This document shows, piece after piece, positions 1 through 7,025 of a stretch of DNA of 9,452 nucleotides; position 1 is the first letter of the stretch, and every line of letters begins with the position of its first letter. A model generated the notes under the pieces. It worked only from the letters and a program-made list of their open reading frames with translations, did not search any database and was not told the DNA's origin. The position numbers and the translations under genes are program-made. Origin of the DNA: Actinomycetes bacterium (GTDB lineage Bacteria; Actinomycetota; Actinomycetes; Propionibacteriales; Nocardioidaceae). Where the stretch lies: assembly GCA_023252095.1 (NCBI GenBank), contig JAHEXN010000115.1, positions 1 to 9,452 of the forward strand, read 5' to 3'.

Positions 1-717
<717 letters not shown>

Positions 718-832
718 ACCACTACGAAGTCGCGTCCACTGTGAGGTTCCTGAGCTACGGCCGGGAACCATGAGAACTGCTCCGATCATTGATCGAAAGC
801 AGGATCTCGCTTGGTTTTGTCAGCTCAATAGA
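718..832 (+). other. 23S-5S internal transcribed spacer
   Basis: This is about 115 nt of spacer between the two rRNAs. It holds no tRNA and no credible ORF. It contains a possible hairpin (GGTTCC at 745-750 with GGAACC at 764-769, extendable by two pairs) and a perfect short inverted repeat, CGATCA-T-TGATCG, at 783-795. The stretch around 731-749 resembles, from memory, a conserved element just after 23S in many actinobacterial operons. It is presumably removed when the precursor is cut into mature 23S and 5S RNA; the matching upstream arm of the 23S processing stem is outside the window. Confidence 0.8.
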
Positions 833-952
833 GTTTCGGCGACCATGGCGAAGGGGAAATACCCGGTTACATTCCGAACCCGGAAGTCAAGCCCTTCAGC
901 GCCGATGGTACTGCACTGGAGACGGTGTGGGAGAGTAGGACGTCGCCGGACA
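833..952 (+). rRNA. rrf: 5S ribosomal RNA
   Basis: This is a complete 5S rRNA of about 120 nt, a component of the large subunit central protuberance. The terminal helix I is visible: the 5' stretch around 834-842 pairs with 941-949 over about eight pairs, including one G-U. The conserved loop segment with CCGAACCCGGAAG (about 876-888) and the 3' GGGAGAGTAGGACG block are typical of actinobacterial 5S. It is the last rRNA of the operon and is followed at once by a terminator. The ends may be off by one or two bases. Confidence 0.96.
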
Positions 953-961
953 ATTTTTAGC

Positions 962-991
962 GCGAGGCCGTTCCTTCGGGAGCGGCCTCGC
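962..991 (+). terminator. rRNA operon terminator, UUCG-capped hairpin
   Basis: GCGAGGCCG (962-970) pairs perfectly with CGGCCTCGC (983-991). The stem continues inward through TTCC/GGAG (one G-U) to a TTCG tetraloop at 975-978 closed by C-G, the extra-stable cUUCGg type. The total is 13 pairs. A T run (954-958) precedes it, and only a weak T-containing tail follows, as is common for actinobacterial terminators. It begins about 10 nt after the end of 5S. Confidence 0.9.
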
Positions 992-1011
992 TGCATTTCA
1001 CCTGTAATTTC

Positions 1012-1016
1012 GGAGG
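1012..1016 (+). promoter_or_regulatory. ribosome binding site of the TPR gene
   Basis: GGAGG lies six nucleotides before the ATG at 1023. It is one of the best Shine-Dalgarno matches in the window and fixes the start of the gene just behind the rRNA terminator. Confidence 0.75.
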
Positions 1017-1022
1017 TTCGAC

Positions 1023-1901
1023 ATGAGTGACGCCCCTCGTCAGGGTCGCGGAGACCGCAAGGGTCCCGGCGACCGTCCCGGACGAAGTGATCGTCAAGGG
1101 GGACGAGGCGATCGTCGCCAAGATGATCGTCCTGCGCGTGGCGGTGACCGCCCGCGTTCAGGAGGCCGTCCTCAGCAGGGTGGTCGAGGTCGGCCTGGTC
1201 GTCCCGAGCGCGAGGAGCGCACGGTCGACCAGAAGATCTACGACGGTCCGCCGATTCCTGACGACGTCAGCGCGAAGGACCTCGACAAGTACGCCAAGCA
1301 GGCCCTGCAGGGCCTGCCCGAGAAGCTCGCCGACCGTGTGTCGCGGCATCTCGTGATGGCCGGGCTGCTCATCGCGAGCGATCCGGAGACCGCCTACCTG
1401 CACGCCCTGGCCGCCAAGGCCCGGGCCAACCGCAACGCTCTCATCCGCGAGGCGTGCGGAGAGACCGCCTATGCCGCCGGGAAGTTCTCGGAGGCGTTGG
1501 CGGAGTTCCGTGCTGCCCGGCGCCTGAGTGGTCAGCAGATGTACGCACCCATGATGGCCGACTGCGAACGTGCCCTACGTCGTCCGGAGAAGGCGCTCGC
1601 CTACGACACTCCTGAGGTGCGTAAGGCCCTGGACGATGCCGGCAACATCGAGCTCAGCATCGTCATCGCCGGCGCACGGCGCGACCTCGGCCAGTTCGAG
1701 GCCGCGATCCGGCTGCTCGAGACCGAGCCGCTGAGCTCGGCGTCGCGTGCTCCGTGGGTCCCGCGGCTTCGCTATGCCTATGCGGACGCCCTGCTCGCCG
1801 CTGGGCGACGGGAGGACGCCGTGCAGTGGTTCCACCGCACCGTCGCGGCCGACGGCGACCACGCCACTGACGCCGCGGAGCGACTCGCCGAGCTGGAGTA
1901 G
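1023..1901 (+). CDS. tetratricopeptide-repeat protein with Arg/Gly/Asp-rich disordered N-terminus
   Basis: The protein is 292 aa and soluble, with no signal peptide or membrane segment. Residues 1-66 are low complexity: repeated (G/S/D)DR units, RGG-like stretches and almost no hydrophobic residues, so probably disordered and possibly RNA-binding. Residues 70-105 hold a conserved-looking segment (KIYDGPPIPDD, then DLDKYAKQALQGLP). From about 106 to the end there are amphipathic helix pairs of TPR type, for example AYLHALAAKARAN, ETAYAAGKFSEALAEFRAARRL (147-168), GARRDLGQFEAAIRLLE (217-233) and YADALLAAGRREDAVQWFHRTV (253-274). The position matches the M. tuberculosis Rv1691 type of TPR protein at the head of the tlyA-recN-pyrG block. 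TPR domains act as protein-binding scaffolds; the partner is unknown. The start is set by GGAGG at 1012-1016. A clear promoter is not visible in the 31 nt after the terminator. Confidence 0.9.
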   Translation: MSDAPRQGRGDRKGPGDRPGRSDRQGGRGDRRQDDRPARGGDRPRSGGRPQQGGRGRPGRPEREERTVDQKIYDGPPIPDDVSAKDLDKYAKQALQGLPEKLADRVSRHLVMAGLLIASDPETAYLHALAAKARANRNALIREACGETAYAAGKFSEALAEFRAARRLSGQQMYAPMMADCERALRRPEKALAYDTPEVRKALDDAGNIELSIVIAGARRDLGQFEAAIRLLETEPLSSASRAPWVPRLRYAYADALLAAGRREDAVQWFHRTVAADGDHATDAAERLAELE

Positions 1902-2001
1902 GCCCTGCGGCCTTCCGGTCGCCGGTTTCCACAGGCGTGCAGCGTCCACAGTGAGGTTCTCGACCGTCGACCCCAGGGTCGTGGCGGTCGAGGCTCTTGT
2001 C
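1902..2001 (+). other. intergenic region with inverted repeat and ITS-like 18-mer
   Basis: This is 100 nt of non-coding sequence between the TPR and SSB-like genes. It holds an inverted repeat CGACCC-CA-GGGTCG (1968-1981) and an 18-nt stretch (1942-1959) matching the 23S-5S spacer (732-749) at 17 of 18 positions. GAGGCT at 1990-1995 sits six bases before the ATG at 2002 and could be a degenerate -10 box of a leaderless promoter, but it lacks the usual first T. No convincing terminator is seen. Confidence 0.5.
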
Positions 2002-2361
2002 ATGGACGAGACCGCCAACCATCAGCTTTCTGACAACGAGGTACGGCTCCGCGGACGCGTGTCCGGGAGTCCCGAGACGCGCTCGCTGCCGAGCGGCGAC
2101 GAGCTCGTGAGCCTGCGGATCGTGGTGCCCCGGAGCGCCGCTGCGCGCAAACGCTCCAAGGTCAGCGTCGACACGATCGAGCTCACCGCATGGACGTCGG
2201 CGCTGCGTCGCAAGACGTCGCGGCTGGCCGAGGGCGACGTCGTGGAGGTCACGGGGGAGCTGCGACGCCGGTTCGTGCGCGGTGGTGCCGGCGTCATGTC
2301 CTTCGTCGGTGTGGACCTGCTCACGTGCGACCGGGTACGCGAGGCGTCGGCGGCTCGCTAG
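2002..2361 (+). CDS. SSB-like single-stranded DNA-binding protein, short, no acidic tail
   Basis: The protein is 119 aa. The pattern NEVRLRGRVSGSPETRSLPSGDELVSLRIVVPR (12-44), then SVDTIELTAWTSALRRKTSRLAEGDVVEVTGELRRR (55-90) and GVMSFVGVDLLTCDRV (97-112) is the OB-fold of the SSB/PriB family: strand 1, strand 2 with conserved G, the (I/V)xxxAW strand, then the GD-x-V-x-V-x-G strand. It is shorter than housekeeping SSB (about 150-200 aa). It ends in REASAAR instead of a Gly-rich linker with an acidic DDDIPF-type tip, so it should not recruit the usual SSB partners. The open frame extends upstream to 1747, but that part overlaps the TPR gene in another frame and has no SSB similarity; ATG 2002 is preferred (GTG 1981 is possible). 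It is probably an accessory SSB; ssDNA binding is inferred from fold only. Confidence 0.8.
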   Translation: MDETANHQLSDNEVRLRGRVSGSPETRSLPSGDELVSLRIVVPRSAAARKRSKVSVDTIELTAWTSALRRKTSRLAEGDVVEVTGELRRRFVRGGAGVMSFVGVDLLTCDRVREASAAR

Positions 2362-2364
2362 CCT
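2359..2364 (+). promoter_or_regulatory. -10 box of a likely leaderless promoter for the HAD gene
   Basis: TAGCCT fits the actinobacterial TANNNT -10 consensus. It lies exactly six bases before the ATG at 2371, which puts the expected transcription start on the A of the start codon. No Shine-Dalgarno sequence is present before that ATG, which supports a leaderless transcript. The first three bases are also the stop codon of the SSB-like gene. No good -35 box is seen. Confidence 0.5.
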
Positions 2365-2370
2365 CGTGAC

Positions 2371-3375
2371 ATGGAACGTGGCGCGGGGCTGTCATCGACG
2401 TCGACGCCGCTGGCCTCGGCGCACGACCTGGTCATGCTTGACCTGGACGGCGTCGTGTATGTCGGCCCGGACGCGGTGCCCCACGCGGTTGCGGCGATCG
2501 GAGGGCTGTCGACGCCGGTGTCGTTCCTGACCAACAATGCGACGCGCTCGGCGACCGAGGTGGCCGACCATCTTCGCTCGTTCGGTCTGGACCTCCAGGA
2601 CGATGCTGTCGTGACGGCGGGACAGGTCGTGGCGGACCTCGTGCTCCGTGAGGTCGGCGACGGAGCACACGTGCTGCTGGCCGGGGCCGATGGCATGCGT
2701 TCCGCGCTGGAAGAACGGGGTCTGGTCGTCGTGACGTCCGCCGAGGACGCCCCACGCGCCGTGGTCCAGGGCGGCGTGATCGACGTGCGCTGGAGCGAGC
2801 TCGCCGAGGCGTCGTTCGCGGTGTCGGCCGGTGTGCCGTGGTTCGCCTCGAATCCCGACACGACCTTTCCGACGCCGCGTGGCCTCGCTCCGGGCAATGG
2901 CGCCTTCGTGCAGGCCGTGGCGATGGCGACCGGCCAGGAGCCGGTCGTGGCCGGGAAGCCCTCCCTACCGATCTTCGACGAGGCACGACGGCGAACGGGT
3001 GCGACCCGCCCGGTCATGGTCGGCGACCGCATCGACACCGACGTCGAGGGCGCACTGGCCGCCGGCATCGACGCCATGGCGGTGTTGACGGGTGTCACGA
3101 CCCTCGCTCACCTCATCGAGCTGGCTGCAGGGCAACGCCCTTCCTACGTGGCCGCTGACCTGCGGGGTCTGGGCGAGTCACACCCCGAGGTCGTGGTCGA
3201 GGACTCCCGTGCGACGTGCGGCGACGCCGTCGCGACGATGACTGACGGACAGATCTCCGTGACGGGTGTGGAGCCCGACAGCGTGCCCGGACTGAGGGCC
3301 CTCGTCGCTCTCGCCTGGCAGACCCGCGACCGCGGCAGCGCCGTGTCGGTCGGGAATGTGAGGATGGGCGCATGA
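2371..3375 (+). CDS. HAD-superfamily class IIA phosphatase (NagD-like; Rv1692-type)
   Basis: The protein is 334 aa and cytosolic. All HAD motifs are present: motif I LDLDGVVY (23-30; nucleophile D24, acid/base D26), motif II LTNNATRS (53-60), motif III Lys in AGKPS (K196), and motif IV VGDRIDTDVEGA (217-228), which binds Mg2+. A large cap between motifs II and III makes it subclass IIA, like NagD and p-nitrophenyl phosphatases. By position and family it corresponds to M. tuberculosis Rv1692, reported as a glycerol-3-phosphate phosphatase that recycles glycerol from lipid turnover. That substrate is inferred, not readable from the sequence. After the core (about 1-258), residues 259-334 form a C-terminal extension (VRMGA end). 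The start at ATG 2371 has no RBS but sits +7 from a -10 box. The stop overlaps the next start as ATGA (3372-3375). Confidence 0.92.
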   Translation: MERGAGLSSTSTPLASAHDLVMLDLDGVVYVGPDAVPHAVAAIGGLSTPVSFLTNNATRSATEVADHLRSFGLDLQDDAVVTAGQVVADLVLREVGDGAHVLLAGADGMRSALEERGLVVVTSAEDAPRAVVQGGVIDVRWSELAEASFAVSAGVPWFASNPDTTFPTPRGLAPGNGAFVQAVAMATGQEPVVAGKPSLPIFDEARRRTGATRPVMVGDRIDTDVEGALAAGIDAMAVLTGVTTLAHLIELAAGQRPSYVAADLRGLGESHPEVVVEDSRATCGDAVATMTDGQISVTGVEPDSVPGLRALVALAWQTRDRGSAVSVGNVRMGA

Positions 3376-3605
3376 ACGACGCGATCCAGGACGGGTCCGA
3401 GGCCGACGACGCCGTCATGCCTGAGCAGCGCGCCCCTGCCGTGGTGCCCACGGGGCACACCGAGATCGACGAGGCACTCGCCGCGCTCGGGCAGCTCGCG
3501 CACCGACCCGTGACCGAGCACGTGACCACGTACGACGCGATCCACCACGTCGTGCGCACGACGCTCGCCGACGCCGGCCGTCCGGAAGGATCAGGCACGC
3601 TGTGA
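3372..3605 (+). CDS. small conserved-position protein of unknown function (77 aa)
   Basis: I do not recognise a family. The first 27 residues are acidic and Ala/Pro-rich and probably disordered. Residues 31-68 (EIDEALAALGQLAHRPVTEHVTTYDAIHHVVRTTLADA) look like two amphipathic helices with a His-rich middle. There is no membrane segment, signal peptide or cysteine. GAGGA at 3360-3364 is a good RBS. The gene overlaps both neighbours by four bases (ATGA at 3372-3375, GTGA at 3602-3605), so translation is probably coupled from the phosphatase through to tlyA. A small ORF occupies the same slot in M. tuberculosis (Rv1693), suggesting a conserved but uncharacterised role, perhaps as a partner of the phosphatase or TlyA. 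That last point is only positional inference. Confidence 0.8.
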   Translation: MNDAIQDGSEADDAVMPEQRAPAVVPTGHTEIDEALAALGQLAHRPVTEHVTTYDAIHHVVRTTLADAGRPEGSGTL

Positions 3606-4417
3606 CGCGTCGCGTGCGGCTCGACGCCGAGCTCGTGCGCCGCGGACTGGCCCGGTCGCGCGAGCAGGCAGCCGCGCTCATCGAGGCGGGGTCGGTCACG
3701 GTCGGCGGCGCGGTGGCGACCAAGTCAGCCACCCAGGTCGGAACGGACGCAGCCGTGGTGGTGCGTGAGCCCGCGGGCCCCTCGTGGGCCTCGCGCGGCG
3801 CGCACAAGCTGCTGGGCGCCCTGGCCGAGTTCGAGCCGATGGGTCTGGAGGTCGCCGATCGGCGGTGCCTCGACGCTGGCGCCTCGACCGGCGGGTTCAC
3901 CGACGTCCTGCTGCGCCGTGGCGTCCGAGAGGTCGTCGCGGTCGACGTCGGGTACGGCCAGCTCGTCTGGGAGCTGCAGAACGACGCGCGGGTCGCGGTG
4001 CACGACCGCACCAACGTGCGCACGCTGACCCCCGACCAGATCGGCGGACCGGTCGACCTGACGGTCTCGGACCTCTCCTTCATCTCCCTGCGCCTCGTCA
4101 TGGCAGCGCTGACCGCCTGCACGCGGCCGGAGGGCGACCTCGTGCTCATGGTCAAGCCACAGTTCGAGGTCGGGCGCGAGCGCTTGGGCAAGAATGGGGT
4201 CGTGAGGGATCCGGCGCTGCACGCAGAAGCCGTGGTCGGCGTGTGCCACGCCGCCCAGGCCCAGGGCTGGGGCACCCGCGCGCTCGCTCCGAGCCCGTTG
4301 CCCGGCCCTGCTGGCAACGTCGAGTACTTCTGCTGGCTGCGCACCGATGCCGCGCCGGTCGACCCGGCCGCGGCCCAGCGAGCCGTCGCCGACGGGCCCC
4401 TGGAGGTCGGAGCATGA
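3602..4417 (+). CDS. tlyA: TlyA family 16S/23S rRNA (cytidine-2'-O)-methyltransferase
   Basis: The protein is 271 aa, the usual TlyA length. Residues 3-56 are an S4 RNA-binding domain (RRVRLDAELVRRGLARSREQAAALIEAGSVTV). From about 64 comes the FtsJ/RrmJ-type Rossmann methyltransferase, with SAM motif I CLDAGASTGGFTDVLL (89-104) and VAVDVGYGQL (112-121). The K-D-K-E catalytic tetrad is intact at K69, D157, K185 and E241; the last three are shifted by +3 from M. tuberculosis D154/K182/E238. In mycobacteria TlyA methylates C1409 of 16S and C1920 of 23S rRNA and so confers sensitivity to capreomycin and viomycin. The interdomain linker at 60-63 reads PSWA instead of the RAWV of M. tuberculosis. 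The start is GTG within the GTGA overlap, with GGAAGGA at 3584-3590 upstream. The stop overlaps nadK. The older annotation 'hemolysin' is misleading. Confidence 0.96.
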   Translation: MTRRVRLDAELVRRGLARSREQAAALIEAGSVTVGGAVATKSATQVGTDAAVVVREPAGPSWASRGAHKLLGALAEFEPMGLEVADRRCLDAGASTGGFTDVLLRRGVREVVAVDVGYGQLVWELQNDARVAVHDRTNVRTLTPDQIGGPVDLTVSDLSFISLRLVMAALTACTRPEGDLVLMVKPQFEVGRERLGKNGVVRDPALHAEAVVGVCHAAQAQGWGTRALAPSPLPGPAGNVEYFCWLRTDAAPVDPAAAQRAVADGPLEVGA

Positions 4418-5334
4418 GGACGGTCCTGATCGTGACGCACGGGAGCCGGCTCGAGGCCGACACCGTGGCCGTGGCCGTCGCCCGCCAGCTGCAGGCTGCC
4501 GACATCGAGATCCGGGTGCTGGAGCCCGAGGCCGACCGGCTCGCCGCCTGCGGACTCACCGACGTCACGGCGGTCGCTCCGGGCACCTCGGCGTCGGAGG
4601 GTTGCGAGCTGGCCGTGGTCTTCGGCGGCGACGGCACGATCCTGCGGGCTGCCGAGATGTGCCGCGACCACGAGACTCCGCTGCTCGGCGTCAACATGGG
4701 ACACATCGGCTTCCTCGCGGAGGCCGACGCCGAGGACGTCAACGACGTCGTGCGCGGCGTCGTCGCCCGCTCGTACTCGGTCGAGGACCGCCTGACCGTC
4801 GACGTCACGGTGCTCGTGGGCAAGACCGTCGTGGCCCGCAACTGGGCCCTCAACGAGGCGACCGTCGAGAAGCAGGCCCGGGAGCGCATGGTCGAGCTCG
4901 TCGTCGAGATCGACGGCAGGCCCGTCTCGCGCTGGGGCTGTGACGGCATCGTGTGCGCCACGCCGACCGGCTCCACGGCCTACAACTTCAGTGCCGGCGG
5001 ACCCATCGTGTGGCCCGAGGTCGCTGCCCTGCTCATGGTGCCGATCAGCGCCCACGCGCTCTTCGCCCGGCCACTGGTCGTGTCGCCCGACTCCACGCTG
5101 GCGATCGAGATCGTCGACGAGCGCGGTGAGGGCGTGCTCTGGTGCGACGGCCGCCGGGCCGCCGAACTGCCGTCCGGCGCGCGGGTCGAGGTGCGTCGCG
5201 GCGCGAAGCGGGTGCGCCTGGCGCGCTTGCGGGAGGCGACGTTCGCCGACCGACTGGTCCGCAAGTTCGACCTGCCGGTCGAGGGCTGGCGCGGCGAGGC
5301 CGCGCGCCGCCTCGCGACGGGTGGCGATGTCTGA
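4414..5334 (+). CDS. nadK: NAD kinase (ATP/polyphosphate-dependent)
   Basis: The protein is 306 aa, a normal length, and cytosolic. It phosphorylates NAD+ to NADP+, the only route to NADP. The GGDGT motif (71-75), which contacts the phosphate donor, follows the strand ELAVVF. NMGHIGFL (94-101) and the NE pair of WALNEATVEKQ (147-148) are the nucleotide-binding positions. The long glycine-rich motif CDGIVCATPTGSTAYNFSAGGP (176-197) is diagnostic. The C-terminal beta-rich domain ends in a basic helix (FADRLVRKFDLPVEGW, 277-292), as in other actinobacterial NadK. GGAGG at 4402-4406 lies seven bases before ATG 4414, and the start overlaps the tlyA stop as ATGA. The stop TGA (5332-5334) shares its A with the recN start. 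NadK next to RecN is a very common actinobacterial and firmicute pairing. Confidence 0.97.
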   Translation: MRTVLIVTHGSRLEADTVAVAVARQLQAADIEIRVLEPEADRLAACGLTDVTAVAPGTSASEGCELAVVFGGDGTILRAAEMCRDHETPLLGVNMGHIGFLAEADAEDVNDVVRGVVARSYSVEDRLTVDVTVLVGKTVVARNWALNEATVEKQARERMVELVVEIDGRPVSRWGCDGIVCATPTGSTAYNFSAGGPIVWPEVAALLMVPISAHALFARPLVVSPDSTLAIEIVDERGEGVLWCDGRRAAELPSGARVEVRRGAKRVRLARLREATFADRLVRKFDLPVEGWRGEAARRLATGGDV

Positions 5335-7025
5335 TGTGGCGCCATCTGGAGCTGCGGTCGCTGGGCGTCATCGAGCACGCCGAGCTGCCGCTCGACGCGG
5401 GGTTCACGGTCATCACGGGTGAAACGGGCGCGGGCAAGACCATGGTCGTCACGGCTCTGGGCCTGCTCCGCGGCGAGCGCTCGGACGCGGGCCTGGTGCG
5501 TCACGGCGCCGCGCAGGCACGGGTCGAAGCCATCATCGACGTCGCCGGGCGGCAGAGCGTGCTCGGTGCGGTCGACGACGCCGGGGGAGTCGTCGACGAC
5601 GACGAGCTCGTCCTGGCCAGGGCCGTCTCCGCACAGGGACGCTCGCGCGCCTACGCCGGCGGCACCTCGGTCCCAGCCGGCCTGCTCACCCAGCTCACCG
5701 ACGAGCTCGTCGCGGTCCACGGACAGTCCGACCAGCACCGGCTCGCGCGGCCGGCCCACCAGCGGGCCGCCCTCGACGCGTTCGCCGGGGCCCCCGTCGC
5801 GGAGCTGCTCGCGCGCTACACCCCGGCGTACGGGAGGTGGCGCGAGGTCGGCGAGCGCATCCGCCTGCTCCGGTCGGCGTCCCAGGAACGCGCGCGCGAG
5901 CTCGATGCGGCGCAGCACGGACTCGCCGAGATCGACGACGTCGCTCCGGTCGCGGGGGAGGACGCCGAGCTCGAGGCCGTCGAGTCGCGTCTGGCCCACG
6001 CCGAGTCACTCGCGCGGGCCGCCCAGGTCGCCCACGACCTGCTCGTGGGCGATGTCGAGCAGGCCGTCGGTCCCGAGGGGGCCGGGCCGCTCGTCGCCCA
6101 GGCCACGTCGGAGCTCGACGCCCAGGCGGGTCACGATCCCGAGCTCGAGGCGTTGGCCGCCCGGGCCCGCGACCTGACCGTGACGGTCACCGAGCTCGCC
6201 GGCGATCTCGCCTCCTACCTGTCCACGGTCGACCTGGACCCGGCGGGCCTGGCCTCGGTGCAGGACCGCCGCGCCCGGCTCACCCAGCTCCAGCGCAAGT
6301 ACGGACCGGAGCTCGACGACGTCCTGGCCTGGGCCGACGAGGCCCGACGGCGTGTCCTCGACCTGGGGGCCGATGACGACACAGTGGCGGGCCTCGAGGC
6401 CGAGCGCGAGCAGCTCCACGCCGAGCTCGTCCAGCTGGCCACGTCGCTGAGCACGGCACGCCGGGAGGCCGGCGAACGGCTCGCGGTCGAGGTGGGGGTC
6501 GAGCTCGAGGCGCTGTCGATGAAGTCGGCCCGCCTCGTCGTCGACGTCCGTGAGGCCGAGCTGGGGTCGACCGGCGGTGACACCGTCGAGCTGCTGTTCG
6601 CGGCCAACTCGGGCGCGCCGCCGAGGCCCTTGGCCAAGGGCGCCAGCGGGGGCGAGCTCTCGCGACTCATGCTGTCGCTCGAGGTCGTGCTCGCCGACCG
6701 GTCCGACGTCCCGACCCTCGTGTTCGACGAGGTCGACGCCGGCATCGGCGGCCGCGCGGCGGTGGAGGTCGGCCGCCGGCTCGCGGCCCTGGCCACGAAC
6801 GCCCAGGTCCTGGCCGTGACCCACCTGCCCCAGGTGGCCGCCTTCGCCCAGCACCACTTCCGGGTGCTCAAGGACGACGACGGCAACGTCACGAGCAGCT
6901 CGGTCGTCCGCCTCGTGGGCCAGGACCGTGTCGACGAGCTCGCCCGCATGCTGGCGGGCCTGGAGGACTCCTCGGCCGCGCAGCAGCACGCGCGAGAGCT
7001 CCTCGAGCTCGCCGGACACGCCTGA
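5334..7025 (+). CDS. recN: DNA repair protein RecN (SMC-like ATPase)
   Basis: The protein is 563 aa and intact. It acts in double-strand break repair, tethering DNA ends near RecA. The N-terminal half-ATPase has Walker A GETGAGKT (29-36) and the RecN-type VHGQSDQ Q-loop region (128-134). The middle (about 160-400) is Ala/Glu/Arg-rich coiled coil in two arms around a short turn (about 280-310). The C-terminal half has the ABC signature KGASGGELSR (435-444), Walker B TLVFDEVDAGIGG (461-473) and the H-loop VTHLPQVAAF (495-504). ATG 5334 is chosen because the following segment MWRHLELRSLGVIEHAEL is the usual RecN start and it overlaps the nadK stop by one base. The open frame upstream to 5142 lies out of frame inside nadK. 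The RBS is weak (GGGTGG 5319-5324), suggesting translational coupling. No SOS box was seen, and the gene has no space for its own promoter. Confidence 0.96.
   Translation: MWRHLELRSLGVIEHAELPLDAGFTVITGETGAGKTMVVTALGLLRGERSDAGLVRHGAAQARVEAIIDVAGRQSVLGAVDDAGGVVDDDELVLARAVSAQGRSRAYAGGTSVPAGLLTQLTDELVAVHGQSDQHRLARPAHQRAALDAFAGAPVAELLARYTPAYGRWREVGERIRLLRSASQERARELDAAQHGLAEIDDVAPVAGEDAELEAVESRLAHAESLARAAQVAHDLLVGDVEQAVGPEGAGPLVAQATSELDAQAGHDPELEALAARARDLTVTVTELAGDLASYLSTVDLDPAGLASVQDRRARLTQLQRKYGPELDDVLAWADEARRRVLDLGADDDTVAGLEAEREQLHAELVQLATSLSTARREAGERLAVEVGVELEALSMKSARLVVDVREAELGSTGGDTVELLFAANSGAPPRPLAKGASGGELSRLMLSLEVVLADRSDVPTLVFDEVDAGIGGRAAVEVGRRLAALATNAQVLAVTHLPQVAAFAQHHFRVLKDDDGNVTSSSVVRLVGQDRVDELARMLAGLEDSSAAQQHARELLELAGHA

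Noticed and set aside
783..795. CGATCA-T-TGATCG inverted repeat in the rRNA spacer as an operator
   Set aside because: It lies inside a transcribed spacer and no regulator is suggested; the one-base spacer cannot form a hairpin. Probably incidental.
718..832. tRNA in the 23S-5S spacer
   Set aside because: No cloverleaf or T-arm GGTTCGA-type motif with matching stems was found.
1747..2001. Longer N-terminus for the SSB-like protein
   Set aside because: It overlaps the TPR gene by 155 bases, lacks OB-fold similarity and is Pro/Ser/Arg-rich. ATG 2002 starts just before the first OB strand.
3784..4413. In-frame extension of nadK back into tlyA
   Set aside because: The upstream part is an out-of-frame reading of tlyA, rich in Arg and Gly. 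The NadK start MRTVLIVTHGSR at 4414 has an RBS and matches the family.
3415..5055. Long open frame on the minus strand (546 codons) opposite tlyA and nadK
   Set aside because: The plus strand encodes two clear enzymes here with overlapping start and stop. The antisense product is Arg/Ser/Gly/Asp-rich with no recognisable motif, as expected from GC-rich third codon positions.
5142..5333. Longer N-terminus for RecN
   Set aside because: It is an alternative-frame reading of nadK; the family start is at MWRHLELRSLG.
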